The notes beneath the pieces were generated by a model. The model had not been told where the DNA came from. It saw only the letters and a list, made by a program, of their open reading frames with translations, and ran no database searches. Shown piece after piece: positions 1 to 8,696 of a stretch of 64,000 nt of DNA. Made by a program: the position numbers and the translations under genes. This DNA is from Gammaproteobacteria bacterium (GTDB taxonomy: Bacteria > Pseudomonadota > Gammaproteobacteria > Pseudomonadales > Halieaceae), in NCBI GenBank assembly GCA_030427485.1, contig JAUICG010000013.1, positions 79,517-143,516 of the forward strand, in the 5' to 3' direction. Position 1 is the stretch's first letter; each line of letters starts with the position of its first letter.

Positions 1-149
1 TGGAAGAGAAGATCAACAACATTACCGGTGTGGTGACCAACGGCTTGTTCGCGCTGAAACCCGCGGATGTACTTTTGCTGGGCACGGCAGAGGGCGTGAA
101 GACATTGCGCGCCGAGATACGCGCCGCATCGCCTGAACGGAGCTGCTGA
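1..149 (+). CDS. rpiA: Ribose-5-phosphate isomerase A, C-terminal end (partial)
   Basis: Only the last 48 or so codons are inside the window, read from base 3. The residues GVVTNGLFA, then ADVLLLGT and EGVKTL, match the conserved C-terminus of RpiA, which interconverts ribose 5-phosphate and ribulose 5-phosphate in the cytosolic pentose phosphate pathway. The stop TGA shares its A with the ATG of the next gene, so the two are probably translationally coupled. The start lies outside the window. Assignment rests on this short tail and on the neighbourhood (serA and a D-2-hydroxyglutarate dehydrogenase lie near rpiA in Pseudomonas). Confidence 0.85.
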   Translation, partial: EEKINNITGVVTNGLFALKPADVLLLGTAEGVKTLRAEIRAASPERSC

Positions 150-532
150 TGTTCAGTCACGTGACAATTGGATCGAGGGACCCGAATGCAGCGTCCCTGT
201 TTTACGATAAAGTCCTGGGGACGCTTGGTATCGATGTCCTGTTCTCCATGGAAGGCGTGGTCGCCTATGGCGAAGTCTCAGGTCCGAAAACCTTTCTGGT
301 GAAACCCTTCGACGGCGGCCCTCCTGCGCCCGGCAATGGAGGGCATATCGCCTACCTGGCCAGGACCCGCGCCCAGGTGGACGCCTTCTATGCCGCCGCA
401 CTTGAGATGGGAGGCTCCGATGAAGGCCCGCCCGGTTTACGGCCGCACTACCACCCGAATTACTATGCAGCCTACGTGCGCGACCCGGAGGGCAACAAAA
501 TCCAGGCCGTCTGTCACAGCAAGAACGGCTAG
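149..532 (+). CDS. VOC superfamily (glyoxalase/dioxygenase fold) protein
   Basis: A 127-residue single-domain protein whose ATG overlaps the rpiA stop. The N-terminal FSHVTIG with His4, the GHIAYLA strand with His66 and the C-terminal YVRDPEGNKI strand fit the vicinal oxygen chelate fold of glyoxalase-like and bleomycin-resistance-like proteins. At the position where many members have a metal-binding Glu in the last strand, this one has Gln119, so metal use may differ or be lost. Substrate cannot be deduced. Probably a small cytosolic detoxification or isomerase-type enzyme. The family call is firm, the function unknown. Confidence 0.85.
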   Translation: MFSHVTIGSRDPNAASLFYDKVLGTLGIDVLFSMEGVVAYGEVSGPKTFLVKPFDGGPPAPGNGGHIAYLARTRAQVDAFYAAALEMGGSDEGPPGLRPHYHPNYYAAYVRDPEGNKIQAVCHSKNG

Positions 533-556
533 GAAACCGGCCTGACGCGCCGGGGG

Positions 557-1954
557 TCAGTCAAAGATCTTTCCGGGATTCATGATCCCCGCCGGGTCGA
601 ACGCCTTTTTGATCTGCCGCATAATCGACACCTCTAGCGGCGACCGGCTGTAGTGGAGATAGTCCTTCTTCAGCAAACCCACCCCGTGCTCTGCGGAAAC
701 ACTGCCGCCATAGCGCTGCACAATATCGAATACCCACTCGCTCACTTCCGAACAGCGCTGCTGAAAGTCCGCCATTGGCAACGCCTCGGGCTTGAGAATA
801 TTGAGGTGCACATTGCCATCGCCGATGTGCCCGAACCAGACAATCTCGAATTCGGGATAGCTCTTGTTGACCACCGCCTCTACTTCTTCCAGGAAAGCAG
901 GCACCCGGGAGGTCAACGTGGAGATGTCGTTCTTGTAGGGCGTCCAGCGCGAGATAGTCTCCGAAATATCCTCGCGCAGGCGCCACAGCGACTCAGCCTG
1001 CGCGATACTCTGGCTGACCACGCCGTCCAGCGCCCAGCCCTGTTCCAGGCAGTGCTCGAACAGGCTCATCGCCGTCTCCATCGCGCTGTCATCGCGCTGT
1101 TCAAACTCCAGCAACGCATAAAACCCGGCCGGCGTGTCAAACGGTCGCTGCAAGCCCTGGTGAGCAATGACTTTCTGTAATGCCAGTTCGGAGAAAAACT
1201 CGAACGCGCTCAGCTCCATTGCTCCCTGATAGGCGCACAACACATTCATGATGGCCGCCATATCCGGCGCGCCGAGCACCAGTACCGCGAGTTCCTGCGG
1301 CGGACGCGCCAGGCGCATCGTGGCCTCGACCACCACACCCAGGGTACCCTCGGCGCCAATCACCAGCTGTCGCAGGTCATACCCCGTGTTGTTCTTGACG
1401 AGGCCACGATTGAGGTCGAGCAGCTCCCCGTCGCCGGTGACCAGCTTCAGCCCCGCCACCCAGTCGCGGGTCATGCCGTGACGTATGACCTTGATGCCCC
1501 CGGCATTGGTGGAGATATTGCCGCCGATCTGGCTCGACCCGCTGGAGGCGAAATCAACCGGGTAGAACAGGCCCTGCTCGGCGGCGAAGTTCTGCAGTTG
1601 CTCTGTCACCACCCCCGCCCCGCAGCGCACGGTCCGGTCGATGGGACTGAAGTCGTCTATCGTGTTCAGCCGATCCAGGGCGAGCACCAGCTCGCCGTTG
1701 CAGGCGACCGCCCCGGCGCTGAGACCGGAGCGTCCACCCGAGGGTACGATGGCAAGTCCTGCCGCGGCGGCGAGCCGCACGATCGCCTGCACCTGTTCCA
1801 CGCTGTCCGGCAGCACGACGGCCGCGGGATCCGGTGTGTGAACCCGGGTCCAATCGCGTCCGTAGAACTGCAGGGAATCGGCATCCGTCAGCACGCGGCC
1901 AACCCCGACAATTCCCTCCAGCGCGCGCAGGGTGGCTTCGTCGATTGCGGACAA
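557..1954 (-). CDS. FAD-binding D-2-hydroxyglutarate dehydrogenase-like oxidase
   Basis: A 465-residue enzyme of the FAD-linked oxidase family (GlcD/D-lactate dehydrogenase type). Visible are the FAD-binding PSGGRSGLSAG loop (71-81), GGNISTNAGG (144-153) and the C-terminal metal and substrate site FGHIGDGNVH (374-383) plus SAEHGVG (420-426). It is divergent from serA, an arrangement in which the homologous Pseudomonas enzyme oxidises the D-2-hydroxyglutarate made by SerA and so pulls serine synthesis forward. I infer the same job; glycolate or D-lactate oxidation is the alternative. The start is TTG, chosen because GGAGGA lies 7 bases upstream and no in-frame ATG fits. Confidence 0.85.
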   Translation of the reverse strand: MSAIDEATLRALEGIVGVGRVLTDADSLQFYGRDWTRVHTPDPAAVVLPDSVEQVQAIVRLAAAAGLAIVPSGGRSGLSAGAVACNGELVLALDRLNTIDDFSPIDRTVRCGAGVVTEQLQNFAAEQGLFYPVDFASSGSSQIGGNISTNAGGIKVIRHGMTRDWVAGLKLVTGDGELLDLNRGLVKNNTGYDLRQLVIGAEGTLGVVVEATMRLARPPQELAVLVLGAPDMAAIMNVLCAYQGAMELSAFEFFSELALQKVIAHQGLQRPFDTPAGFYALLEFEQRDDSAMETAMSLFEHCLEQGWALDGVVSQSIAQAESLWRLREDISETISRWTPYKNDISTLTSRVPAFLEEVEAVVNKSYPEFEIVWFGHIGDGNVHLNILKPEALPMADFQQRCSEVSEWVFDIVQRYGGSVSAEHGVGLLKKDYLHYSRSPLEVSIMRQIKKAFDPAGIMNPGKIFD

Positions 1955-1996
1955 TATGGATTCCTCCGGTAATTTTCACAGGGCGCTGCTTCGAGC

Positions 1997-2030
1997 GGCG
2001 CGTATGGTACCATACGCGCCGTTTTTTTTG
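1997..2030 (+). terminator. Terminator-like perfect palindrome with T8 run in the serA leader
   Basis: Bases 1997-2020 are a perfect 24-bp palindrome (half-site GGCGCGTATGGT) followed by G and eight T residues, the form of an intrinsic terminator reading toward serA. It sits between two divergent starts, 42 bases before the dehydrogenase start and 67 before serA. It could be an attenuator in the serA mRNA leader, a stop for antisense or stray transcription, or a protein operator. Two smaller hairpins follow at 2028-2042 and 2047-2061. Confidence 0.6.
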
Positions 2031-2087
2031 CCGCCACGGCAAGCACGCCGGACTGCCCGGCTCCCACCCGTAAAGGACCAGATCATC

Positions 2088-3317
2088 ATGGCGCAGCAAT
2101 CGCTGGAGAAGAGCAAAATCAAATTTCTGTTGTTGGAAGGCGTTCATCCCTCCGCCGTGGAAACCCTGCAAAAATCCGGTTACACCAATATCGAACAACA
2201 CAAGAAGGCGCTGCCGACGCCGGAACTCCGGAAAGCGATTGCCAATGCACACTTTATCGGCATCCGCTCCGCCACCCAGCTCACCGAGGAAGTGATTGCA
2301 GCGGCCGGCAAACTGGTGGCAATCGGCTGCTTTTGTATAGGCACCAACCAGGTCGACCTGAAGGCTGCCACGCTGCGTGGAATACCCGTATTCAATGCCC
2401 CCTTCTCCAATACCCGCAGCGTGGCCGAACTTGTACTGGCGGAAGCTATCCTCCTGCTGCGTGGCGTGGCGGCAAAGAACGCGGCCGCACACCGCGGCGA
2501 ATGGCAGAAAAGTGCCGCGAACTCCTTCGAAATTCGCGGGAAAAAGCTCGGTATTATCGGCTACGGTAATATCGGCATGCAGCTGGGCGTGATCGCCGAA
2601 GGGCTCGGCATGCAGGTGCAGTTTTATGACACCGTCAACAAACTGCCCCTCGGTAACGCGCGACAGGTACCGAGCCTCAACCAGTTGTTGGGCAATTCCG
2701 ACGTCGTCAGCCTGCACGTTCCGCAGACCGACGCCACGAGAAACATGATGGGCGCCGCACAGCTCAAGCAGATGCAGCCCGGCAGTATCCTGATCAATGC
2801 CTCGCGCGGCACCGTGGTGGACATCGATGCCCTGGCCGACGCACTGGAGCGCGGCGCGCTCGGCGGCGCCGGCATCGATGTCTTCCCGGTGGAGCCGAAC
2901 TCCAACGAGGAGGAGTTCGTCTCGCCGCTGCGTCGATTTGACAACACCTTCCTGACCCCGCATATCGGCGGGAGCACTATCGAGGCGCAGGAAAACATCG
3001 GCATGGAGGTCGCGGAAAAGCTGGCCCGTTACAGTGACAACGGCACCACGACCTCATCCATCAATCTTCCCGCAGTAGCGCTCCCTGAACACACCGGGAA
3101 ACACCGGCTGCTGCATATCCACCGCAATGTGCCCGGCGTGATGAGCGCCATCAACAACGTTTTTTCCGAGAACCGGATCAACGTCGCCGCGCAGTTCCTG
3201 CAGACCAATGAGACAGTGGGCTACGTGGTGATAGACATCGACGCCGAATACAGCGAAATCGCGCTGCAGAAGCTGGCTGCGGTCGAGGGAACTATCCGCA
3301 GCCGCGTGCTGTTCTGA
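2088..3317 (+). CDS. serA: D-3-phosphoglycerate dehydrogenase
   Basis: 409 residues, matching E. coli SerA (410). It catalyses the first step of serine synthesis, NAD-dependent oxidation of 3-phosphoglycerate, and SerA-type enzymes also reduce 2-oxoglutarate to D-2-hydroxyglutarate. The NAD fold carries GYGNIG (158-163), with Arg240, Glu269 and His292 (TPHIGGS) as the catalytic set, and residues about 337-409 form the ACT domain expected to bind serine for feedback inhibition. The reading frame is open upstream to 1932, but ATG 2088 is preceded by AAAGGA and begins at the conserved N-terminus. Transcribed divergently from the D-2-hydroxyglutarate dehydrogenase, with a terminator-like leader. 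Confidence 0.96.
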   Translation: MAQQSLEKSKIKFLLLEGVHPSAVETLQKSGYTNIEQHKKALPTPELRKAIANAHFIGIRSATQLTEEVIAAAGKLVAIGCFCIGTNQVDLKAATLRGIPVFNAPFSNTRSVAELVLAEAILLLRGVAAKNAAAHRGEWQKSAANSFEIRGKKLGIIGYGNIGMQLGVIAEGLGMQVQFYDTVNKLPLGNARQVPSLNQLLGNSDVVSLHVPQTDATRNMMGAAQLKQMQPGSILINASRGTVVDIDALADALERGALGGAGIDVFPVEPNSNEEEFVSPLRRFDNTFLTPHIGGSTIEAQENIGMEVAEKLARYSDNGTTTSSINLPAVALPEHTGKHRLLHIHRNVPGVMSAINNVFSENRINVAAQFLQTNETVGYVVIDIDAEYSEIALQKLAAVEGTIRSRVLF

Positions 3318-3594
3318 CCCGACGGCACGATACACAATCTGCGATCATAAATTTCTGTAGCTATACGGCATAACATACTGACAGTGAACGGTATTTTTCC
3401 GCGTTATCGGTCGTTTTAAGGCGGCTGCCAGTGATGGTACCTTAGGGCGTGCAGATATATAAGAAAATGGGCTTCTCAACATCCGGGCAGCCCCAGGACG
3501 GAAAATACACGGAACAACCAGGCAACAGGGAAGGGCCTTATTTCTAACGATACTCACAGAGTACGAAAGGTTAACAACGCAAGTAGGGGCAAAC
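3318..3594. other. Intergenic spacer before the TonB-dependent receptor
   Basis: 277 bases without a gene. I see no convincing hairpin terminator for serA and no clear Fur-type box. It is AT-richer than its surroundings around 3340-3480 and must hold the receptor promoter. The receptor ribosome binding site is AGGGG at about 3584-3588. Confidence 0.5.
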
Positions 3595-5961
3595 ATGCGG
3601 AATAACAGGGCAATCCAGGTCAGCGCACTATCAGCGGCAGTTGCATCCACACTCTTTTCCGGCCAGTCAGCAGTGGCTCAAACGGTCATTGAAGAGGTCG
3701 TGGTAACGGCCACGCGACGCTCGGAGTCGATACAGGACATCCCGATCAATATCACCGCGCTCAGCAGCACCATCATCGAGCGGGATCGACTCACTGATCT
3801 GGTCGATGTCGCGCGCGTGGTGCCGGGCATGACCGTGGTGGACCAGGGGCCGCGCAGCAGCAACACGCTTACCGTACGCGGTTTGAGCGTCGATTCCATT
3901 ATCGCCAACGACGGCAGTAATGACGGCGGCGCGACCGTCGGCACCTATGTCGGGGAAATTCCGCTGTATATCGACCTGAAACTGAATGACATGGAGCGCG
4001 TGGAAGTACTGATGGGTCCCCAGGGCACGCTTTACGGTGCAGGGACAATGGGCGGTGCTGTACGCTATATCCCCAACCGGCCGCAGACCGACGCGCTGAG
4101 TTACCAGGTACGCGGTGATGTCTACGATCTGAGCGAATCGAGTGATGCCGGGTACGAGGGTGGCGGCACCGTCAACATCCCCATCATTGAGGATACCCTG
4201 GCGTTTCGCGCGTCCGTCGACTACCTCGACGATCCCGGTTTTATCGATTACAACTACCTCGTTCGCGAGGCTGGCGTTTCCAATCCCCAGCCCGATTTCA
4301 GTGACCCGGACGACGTCAACGCCAACCTGAAACAGCAAAAAGACGCGAATACCGAAGAGACATGGTCCGGCCGCGCCGCGCTGCGCTACACCACCGACAG
4401 GTTCGACGGCACGCTCTCCTATTATTATCAGGACCAGGACATTGGCGCTCGCCAGGTCAATCACCAGGAAAGCTTTGGTACGGGCAAATATGAGTCGGCG
4501 CACCGCTTCCTCGAGCCCAACAAGCGCAAGAACGAATTACTCGCACTGGAAATGGTCGCGGACCTCGGCTTTGCCGAGCTGACCTCGGCCACGGGCTATT
4601 CCGAGTACACGGAAAAAGGCCACCGCGACCAGACGGACCTGCTGCTTACTTTTGAGTACGGGTATGAGCTGTTTCCCAGTTTCTCAGCCTACACCAGCGA
4701 GAATGCGGACGAGGACACTTTCACCCAGGAGTTGCGACTGGTATCCACCAGTGAAGGGCCCTTCAGCTGGATAATCGGGGGCTTCTATAATGACTTCAAA
4801 AACGACGCGGAGAGCCGGGAGTTCGCCCCGGGCTTCGACCAGTTTGCAGTGGACAACCTCGGCGGCGTGCAGCTGCGCCCCGACTCCCTGGAGTACTACC
4901 AGATTTTTCATGAAGACCAGAAGGAAACCGCGATCTTCGGTGAACTGGGCTACGAAATAACCGACGCCTGGCAGGTGACCATCGGCGCGCGCTGGTTCAA
5001 GTACGAGTATGAAGCCAGCAACGGCTTTGCGCTGCCCTTGCTGGACACCGTGTTCTTTGGCGATCCGCCGGATTCGCTCAACGTCGTATCGGATTCCGGT
5101 GACGTGGATGACGACGACACCGTATACAAGTTCAATACCTCTTACGATTTCAACGATGACATCATGGCCTACCTGACGGTCAGCGAAGGCTACCGGCTGG
5201 GCGCATCGAACGGCATATCGCTGTGCCCGGACCCCATCGGTGATTTCCAGAACGTCTGCGTCCTGCCTGACGAGGCGTCATACTCCCCTGATAAAACGAC
5301 CAACTACGAGATCGGGGTGCACTCCCAGTTCGGCGACTCCCTGATTGTCAACGGCGCCATTTACTACATTGAGTGGAGCGATGTCCAGGTGGGTTCCACC
5401 ACGGTGAACGGCGCCCAACCCATCATCACCAATGGGAATGACGCGGAAAGTACGGGCCTCGAAGTATCGAGCCAGTACTTCGTCACGCCATCACTTTCCG
5501 TCAGCGGCTCCTATGCCTACACCGATGCACAGTTGACGCAGGACGCGCCCGGAATAGTGGGTGGCACGGACGCTTTCAGTGGTGATCGCCTGCCCGGCTC
5601 ACCGAAAAACCAGTTGTATGTTGCAGCGCACTATGAGTTGGCTCTGCGGGACGGGTCACAGATAAACTTTGACTGGTCGATGTCCTATCAGAGCAGTGTA
5701 CTGACCAAGGTCGGAGAAAGGGATTTCGGGGAGAGCATGCCGAGTTTTTACCTGAACAATATCTCCACGAGCTGGCTCAAGGATGACTGGGTTGTCACCC
5801 TTTATGCAGACAACGTCTTCGACGAGTACGCACAGACCGGTGTACGCGCAGATACCAGTTTCATCGGTGAGTCAGGCGATTTCACATTGCGGCGCTACTA
5901 CCACAATATGGTTCGCCCGCGCCAGGTCGGCCTGAAGTTTACTTACACCTTCGACGAGTAG
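3595..5961 (+). CDS. TonB-dependent outer membrane receptor
   Basis: 788 residues. An N-terminal signal peptide ends near AVA-QT (about residue 28), followed directly by a TonB box-like segment EEVVVTATRR (34-43), the plug domain with repeated RVEVLMGPQGTLYG-type motifs and a beta-barrel ending in an aromatic-rich strand. There is no secretin/TonB short N-terminal signalling domain and no adjacent sigma/anti-sigma pair, so transcriptional signalling is unlikely. Substrate (siderophore, glycan, cobalamin or other) cannot be read from the sequence. An intrinsic terminator follows immediately. A TPR-sulfotransferase lies downstream, and these two families are often neighbours in marine Proteobacteria. 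Confidence 0.92.
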   Translation: MRNNRAIQVSALSAAVASTLFSGQSAVAQTVIEEVVVTATRRSESIQDIPINITALSSTIIERDRLTDLVDVARVVPGMTVVDQGPRSSNTLTVRGLSVDSIIANDGSNDGGATVGTYVGEIPLYIDLKLNDMERVEVLMGPQGTLYGAGTMGGAVRYIPNRPQTDALSYQVRGDVYDLSESSDAGYEGGGTVNIPIIEDTLAFRASVDYLDDPGFIDYNYLVREAGVSNPQPDFSDPDDVNANLKQQKDANTEETWSGRAALRYTTDRFDGTLSYYYQDQDIGARQVNHQESFGTGKYESAHRFLEPNKRKNELLALEMVADLGFAELTSATGYSEYTEKGHRDQTDLLLTFEYGYELFPSFSAYTSENADEDTFTQELRLVSTSEGPFSWIIGGFYNDFKNDAESREFAPGFDQFAVDNLGGVQLRPDSLEYYQIFHEDQKETAIFGELGYEITDAWQVTIGARWFKYEYEASNGFALPLLDTVFFGDPPDSLNVVSDSGDVDDDDTVYKFNTSYDFNDDIMAYLTVSEGYRLGASNGISLCPDPIGDFQNVCVLPDEASYSPDKTTNYEIGVHSQFGDSLIVNGAIYYIEWSDVQVGSTTVNGAQPIITNGNDAESTGLEVSSQYFVTPSLSVSGSYAYTDAQLTQDAPGIVGGTDAFSGDRLPGSPKNQLYVAAHYELALRDGSQINFDWSMSYQSSVLTKVGERDFGESMPSFYLNNISTSWLKDDWVVTLYADNVFDEYAQTGVRADTSFIGESGDFTLRRYYHNMVRPRQVGLKFTYTFDE

Positions 5962-5980
5962 ACCTGGCCAGGCCGTGCCA

Positions 5981-6005
5981 ACGGGCGCTGCGGCGCCCGT
6001 TTTTT
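5981..6005 (+). terminator. Intrinsic terminator after the TonB-dependent receptor
   Basis: An 8-bp GC-rich stem, ACGGGCGC and GCGCCCGT with a 4-base loop (5981-6000), followed by a T run to 6005, 20 bases after the receptor stop. This separates the receptor transcript from the sulfotransferase gene. Confidence 0.85.
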
Positions 6006-6080
6006 GCGTCCGCGCGCTTGCGCCGGGCCGCCCACCCACGCGAGTGACGCGCATTGGCATTGCGCCCGGAATGTGCAGCG

Positions 6081-7700
6081 ATGATACCGACACAACAGCA
6101 GATCGCCACCCTTCACCGCGCGGCGCATCGAGCGACACGAGAAGGGCGGCTGCGAGAGGCGCACCAACACTGCCTGGCTATCCTCAAACTTGACCCGGGC
6201 TTCGCCGACGCCTGGTTTCTGTGCGGCGTCATTGCGGCACACAACGGCCAGGTCGAAAAGGCGATCAGTATTTTGCATAAGGCCATCGAACTGGCGCCCG
6301 ACAATGCCGAATACCTGGCAGAACTGGGTAAGCATCTTGTCGGCACGCGGGATTCCCGGCAGGCACTTCGTGTTGCGCAGCGCGCCCACGCGCTCAACCC
6401 TTCAGAAGTACCCACTCTAAGTACCCTGGGTACGGTATTCAGTCACTGCGGTGAGCACGAAACAGCTCTGGACTGCTTCCGCCGCGCAGCGCAACTCCTG
6501 CAGGAAAGAGGTAGCAGCGCGGGCCGGCTTACCAAAGCCTGGCAAGCGGACCTGTTCTTCAATCTCGGCGCTTCGCTGAATTTCGCCGGTCTGTTCCAGG
6601 ACGCTGAGGAGGCCTACGAGAAAGCCATCGCTTTGCGACCAGATTTGTTCAAGGCACATTCTGCATTGTCGCTACTGCGACCACAGACCGCAGAAAGCAA
6701 CCACCTTGCGCGTCTGCAACAGTTGTACGACAAGGTTTCCAGCCCGCAGGACCAACTACACCTCGGCCACGCGATCGCCAGGGAGCAGGAGGATATGCAC
6801 CACTATGCCGACTCGCTGGCAAGCCTTGGCTGGGCCAAGGAAAGGCAGGCGAAACAGGCCGCCTACCGCGCTGAATCAGATGCTGCCCTGTTCAACGGGA
6901 TCAGGCGGTTGTTTACACCGGAGTTCGTTGGTGCAAAGGGGCCTTCCTGCAACAACCCCGAACCCGTTTTTATCGTCGGCATGCCGCGTACCGGCACGAC
7001 GCTGGTCGAGCGGATTCTATCGAGCCACTCACAGGTCTTCGCCGCAGGTGAACTGCAAAACTTTCCCCTCCAGGTGAAACGCATGACGGGGTCCGCCTCC
7101 GCGGAGGTTATCGACATGGAAACACTCGAGCGATCTCTCGATCTGGATATGGCAGCACTGGGTACCGCGTATATTGAAAGCACCCGTCCGAGGACCGGAC
7201 TTACGGCGCATTTTACCGACAAGCTACCGCTCAATTTCCTCTATCTCGGCCTTATCAGGCGCGCATTGCCCAACGCGAAACTGATCTGCCTGCGCCGCGA
7301 CCCGATGGACACCTGCCTGAGCAACTACCGCCAGTTGTTCGCGGTCAACTTCCGGTACTATCACTACAACTATGATTTGCTGGATTGCGGACGCTATTAC
7401 ATCGAATTCGACCGCTTGATGCGGCACTGGCAGGACACACTGCACGGCACTGTTCTGCAGCTGCAGTACGAAGACCTGGTAGCCGACCCCGAGCGCGTTA
7501 CCCGCGCGTTGCTCGCGCACTGCGGGCTGCCCTGGGAAGCGCAGTGCCTGGCGTTCCACCAGCAAAAAACCAGTGTGGCGACCGCCAGCGCGGTGCAGGT
7601 GAGGCAGGGCATCTACACCAGCTCGGTGAACCGCTGGAAGCGCTACGGTGACGCGGTGCAACCCCTGTACGAATTGCTCGAATCCGCCGGCTATTACTGA
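6081..7700 (+). CDS. TPR-repeat sulfotransferase family protein
   Basis: 539 residues from ATG 6081 (the frame is open to a TTG at 6054). Residues about 1-200 hold tetratricopeptide repeats with the usual A-x-x-x-G-x-x-x-x-A spacing. Residues 295-312 are the PAPS 5'-phosphosulfate loop PVFIVGMPRTGTTLVERI, and the later CLRRDPMDTCLSNY segment is the 3'-phosphate binding site, so this is a sulfotransferase using PAPS. No signal peptide or membrane helix is seen, so it is likely cytosolic. The acceptor is unknown. The TPR part may recruit a protein or glycan partner. Confidence 0.88.
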   Translation: MIPTQQQIATLHRAAHRATREGRLREAHQHCLAILKLDPGFADAWFLCGVIAAHNGQVEKAISILHKAIELAPDNAEYLAELGKHLVGTRDSRQALRVAQRAHALNPSEVPTLSTLGTVFSHCGEHETALDCFRRAAQLLQERGSSAGRLTKAWQADLFFNLGASLNFAGLFQDAEEAYEKAIALRPDLFKAHSALSLLRPQTAESNHLARLQQLYDKVSSPQDQLHLGHAIAREQEDMHHYADSLASLGWAKERQAKQAAYRAESDAALFNGIRRLFTPEFVGAKGPSCNNPEPVFIVGMPRTGTTLVERILSSHSQVFAAGELQNFPLQVKRMTGSASAEVIDMETLERSLDLDMAALGTAYIESTRPRTGLTAHFTDKLPLNFLYLGLIRRALPNAKLICLRRDPMDTCLSNYRQLFAVNFRYYHYNYDLLDCGRYYIEFDRLMRHWQDTLHGTVLQLQYEDLVADPERVTRALLAHCGLPWEAQCLAFHQQKTSVATASAVQVRQGIYTSSVNRWKRYGDAVQPLYELLESAGYY

Positions 7701-7703
7701 CGA

Positions 7704-8651
7704 TTAATCCAGCTCGATACCGCAGGCAGCTAGCCAGGTTTCCACGCGCTGTAGATAATCCGCGCGTATCCCGACTGCTTCATTTGCCAGTTGGTGACCC
7801 GCGCCGGGCAGGTACTCCACCTGGCTGCCGGGAAACAGCCTGGCAATGAATGGCATATTGTAGCGCCAGTCCACGGTCGCATCGGCATCACCCTGAATCA
7901 CGAGCGCCGGGCCCACAGCCAGGTCGCGGGGCTGCAAATCGTCCAGCCAGCGCCGCAGCGCCGCCAGCCAGCGCAGGGAGATGCGATGACACTGCAGCGG
8001 GTCGCGCTGTATGAACTTCAGAAAATCACCATCGGAGGAATTCACCGCAAAGGTGCGCCGTACGCCATCCGTGAACGGACTCAGCATGCGCTGGGCCGTA
8101 CTCACCCAGAACCATCCCGCCGGGCGCACCAGGGGCGCCAGTAATACCGTCGCGACGAATGGCCAGTCGTATTTCCTCGCGTAGTCGATCAGGGCAGCGC
8201 CACCGGTGCTCTGCGCGATAACCCACAGGGGCAGCGCCGGTAATTGCACCACGCGCAGTACATCGGCGAGCGCACGGCTGTAATCCCCGAAGTCATCGAT
8301 CACGGCGGGCTCTCCGCTGGAAAGCCCGTGGCCGGGCAGGTCGAAGATCAATACGTTGCAGCGATGAGCGAGACCCCAGTCAATCAGCTTGTTGAACAAT
8401 CCGGTGTGATCGAAGTAGCCGTGTAACACCAGCAGGTTGGTGCGCGCACCGGGCTGGCTCCAATGGTGCACCGCGAGCGTATAGTCCCCCGAGGTAATGC
8501 GCCCCGCATGATGCGAAACCTGTGGGTAGCGCGTCGTGAAATCAAGGCCATAGCTCGCGCAGAACGCGGCCAGGTCCTGCGGCCCTGACAATCGGGCACC
8601 GAAAGGCGGCAGTTGCTCGCGAAGCGTCTGCAGTTGCTCCGGCGTCAACAA
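7704..8651 (-). CDS. Alpha/beta hydrolase (serine aminopeptidase / lysophospholipase-like)
   Basis: 315 residues. LVLHGYFDH (74-82) forms the oxyanion region, IAQSTGG gives the nucleophile Ser148, and Asp255 or Asp257 with His286 (GAGHQL) complete the triad. The elbow is A-Q-S-T-G rather than the canonical G-x-S-x-G. No signal peptide. The start is a TTG with a purine-rich AGGGGGTGGCGGG in front; no in-frame ATG exists nearby. It converges with the sulfotransferase (3-base gap) and lies just downstream of fba on the same strand, so read-through from the glycolytic operon is possible. Substrate unknown, probably an ester or monoglyceride-like lipid. Confidence 0.85.
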   Translation of the reverse strand: MLTPEQLQTLREQLPPFGARLSGPQDLAAFCASYGLDFTTRYPQVSHHAGRITSGDYTLAVHHWSQPGARTNLLVLHGYFDHTGLFNKLIDWGLAHRCNVLIFDLPGHGLSSGEPAVIDDFGDYSRALADVLRVVQLPALPLWVIAQSTGGAALIDYARKYDWPFVATVLLAPLVRPAGWFWVSTAQRMLSPFTDGVRRTFAVNSSDGDFLKFIQRDPLQCHRISLRWLAALRRWLDDLQPRDLAVGPALVIQGDADATVDWRYNMPFIARLFPGSQVEYLPGAGHQLANEAVGIRADYLQRVETWLAACGIELD

Positions 8652-8665
8652 CCCGCCACCCCCTG

Positions 8666-8696
8666 GTACGCCATCAACATGATATTGATGGAGTAC
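8666..8696 (-). other. Hairpin at the fba stop codon
   Basis: CCATCAA (8671-8677) pairs with TTGATGG (8685-8691), extended by GTAC on both sides. There is no T run on either strand, so it is more likely an mRNA 3'-end stabilising or processing hairpin than a terminator. It lies between fba and the hydrolase gene. Confidence 0.45.

Noticed and set aside
1554..2963. A 469-codon open frame antisense to serA running into the dehydrogenase gene
   Set aside because: Crosses two well-supported genes and the palindrome between them; no protein family features.
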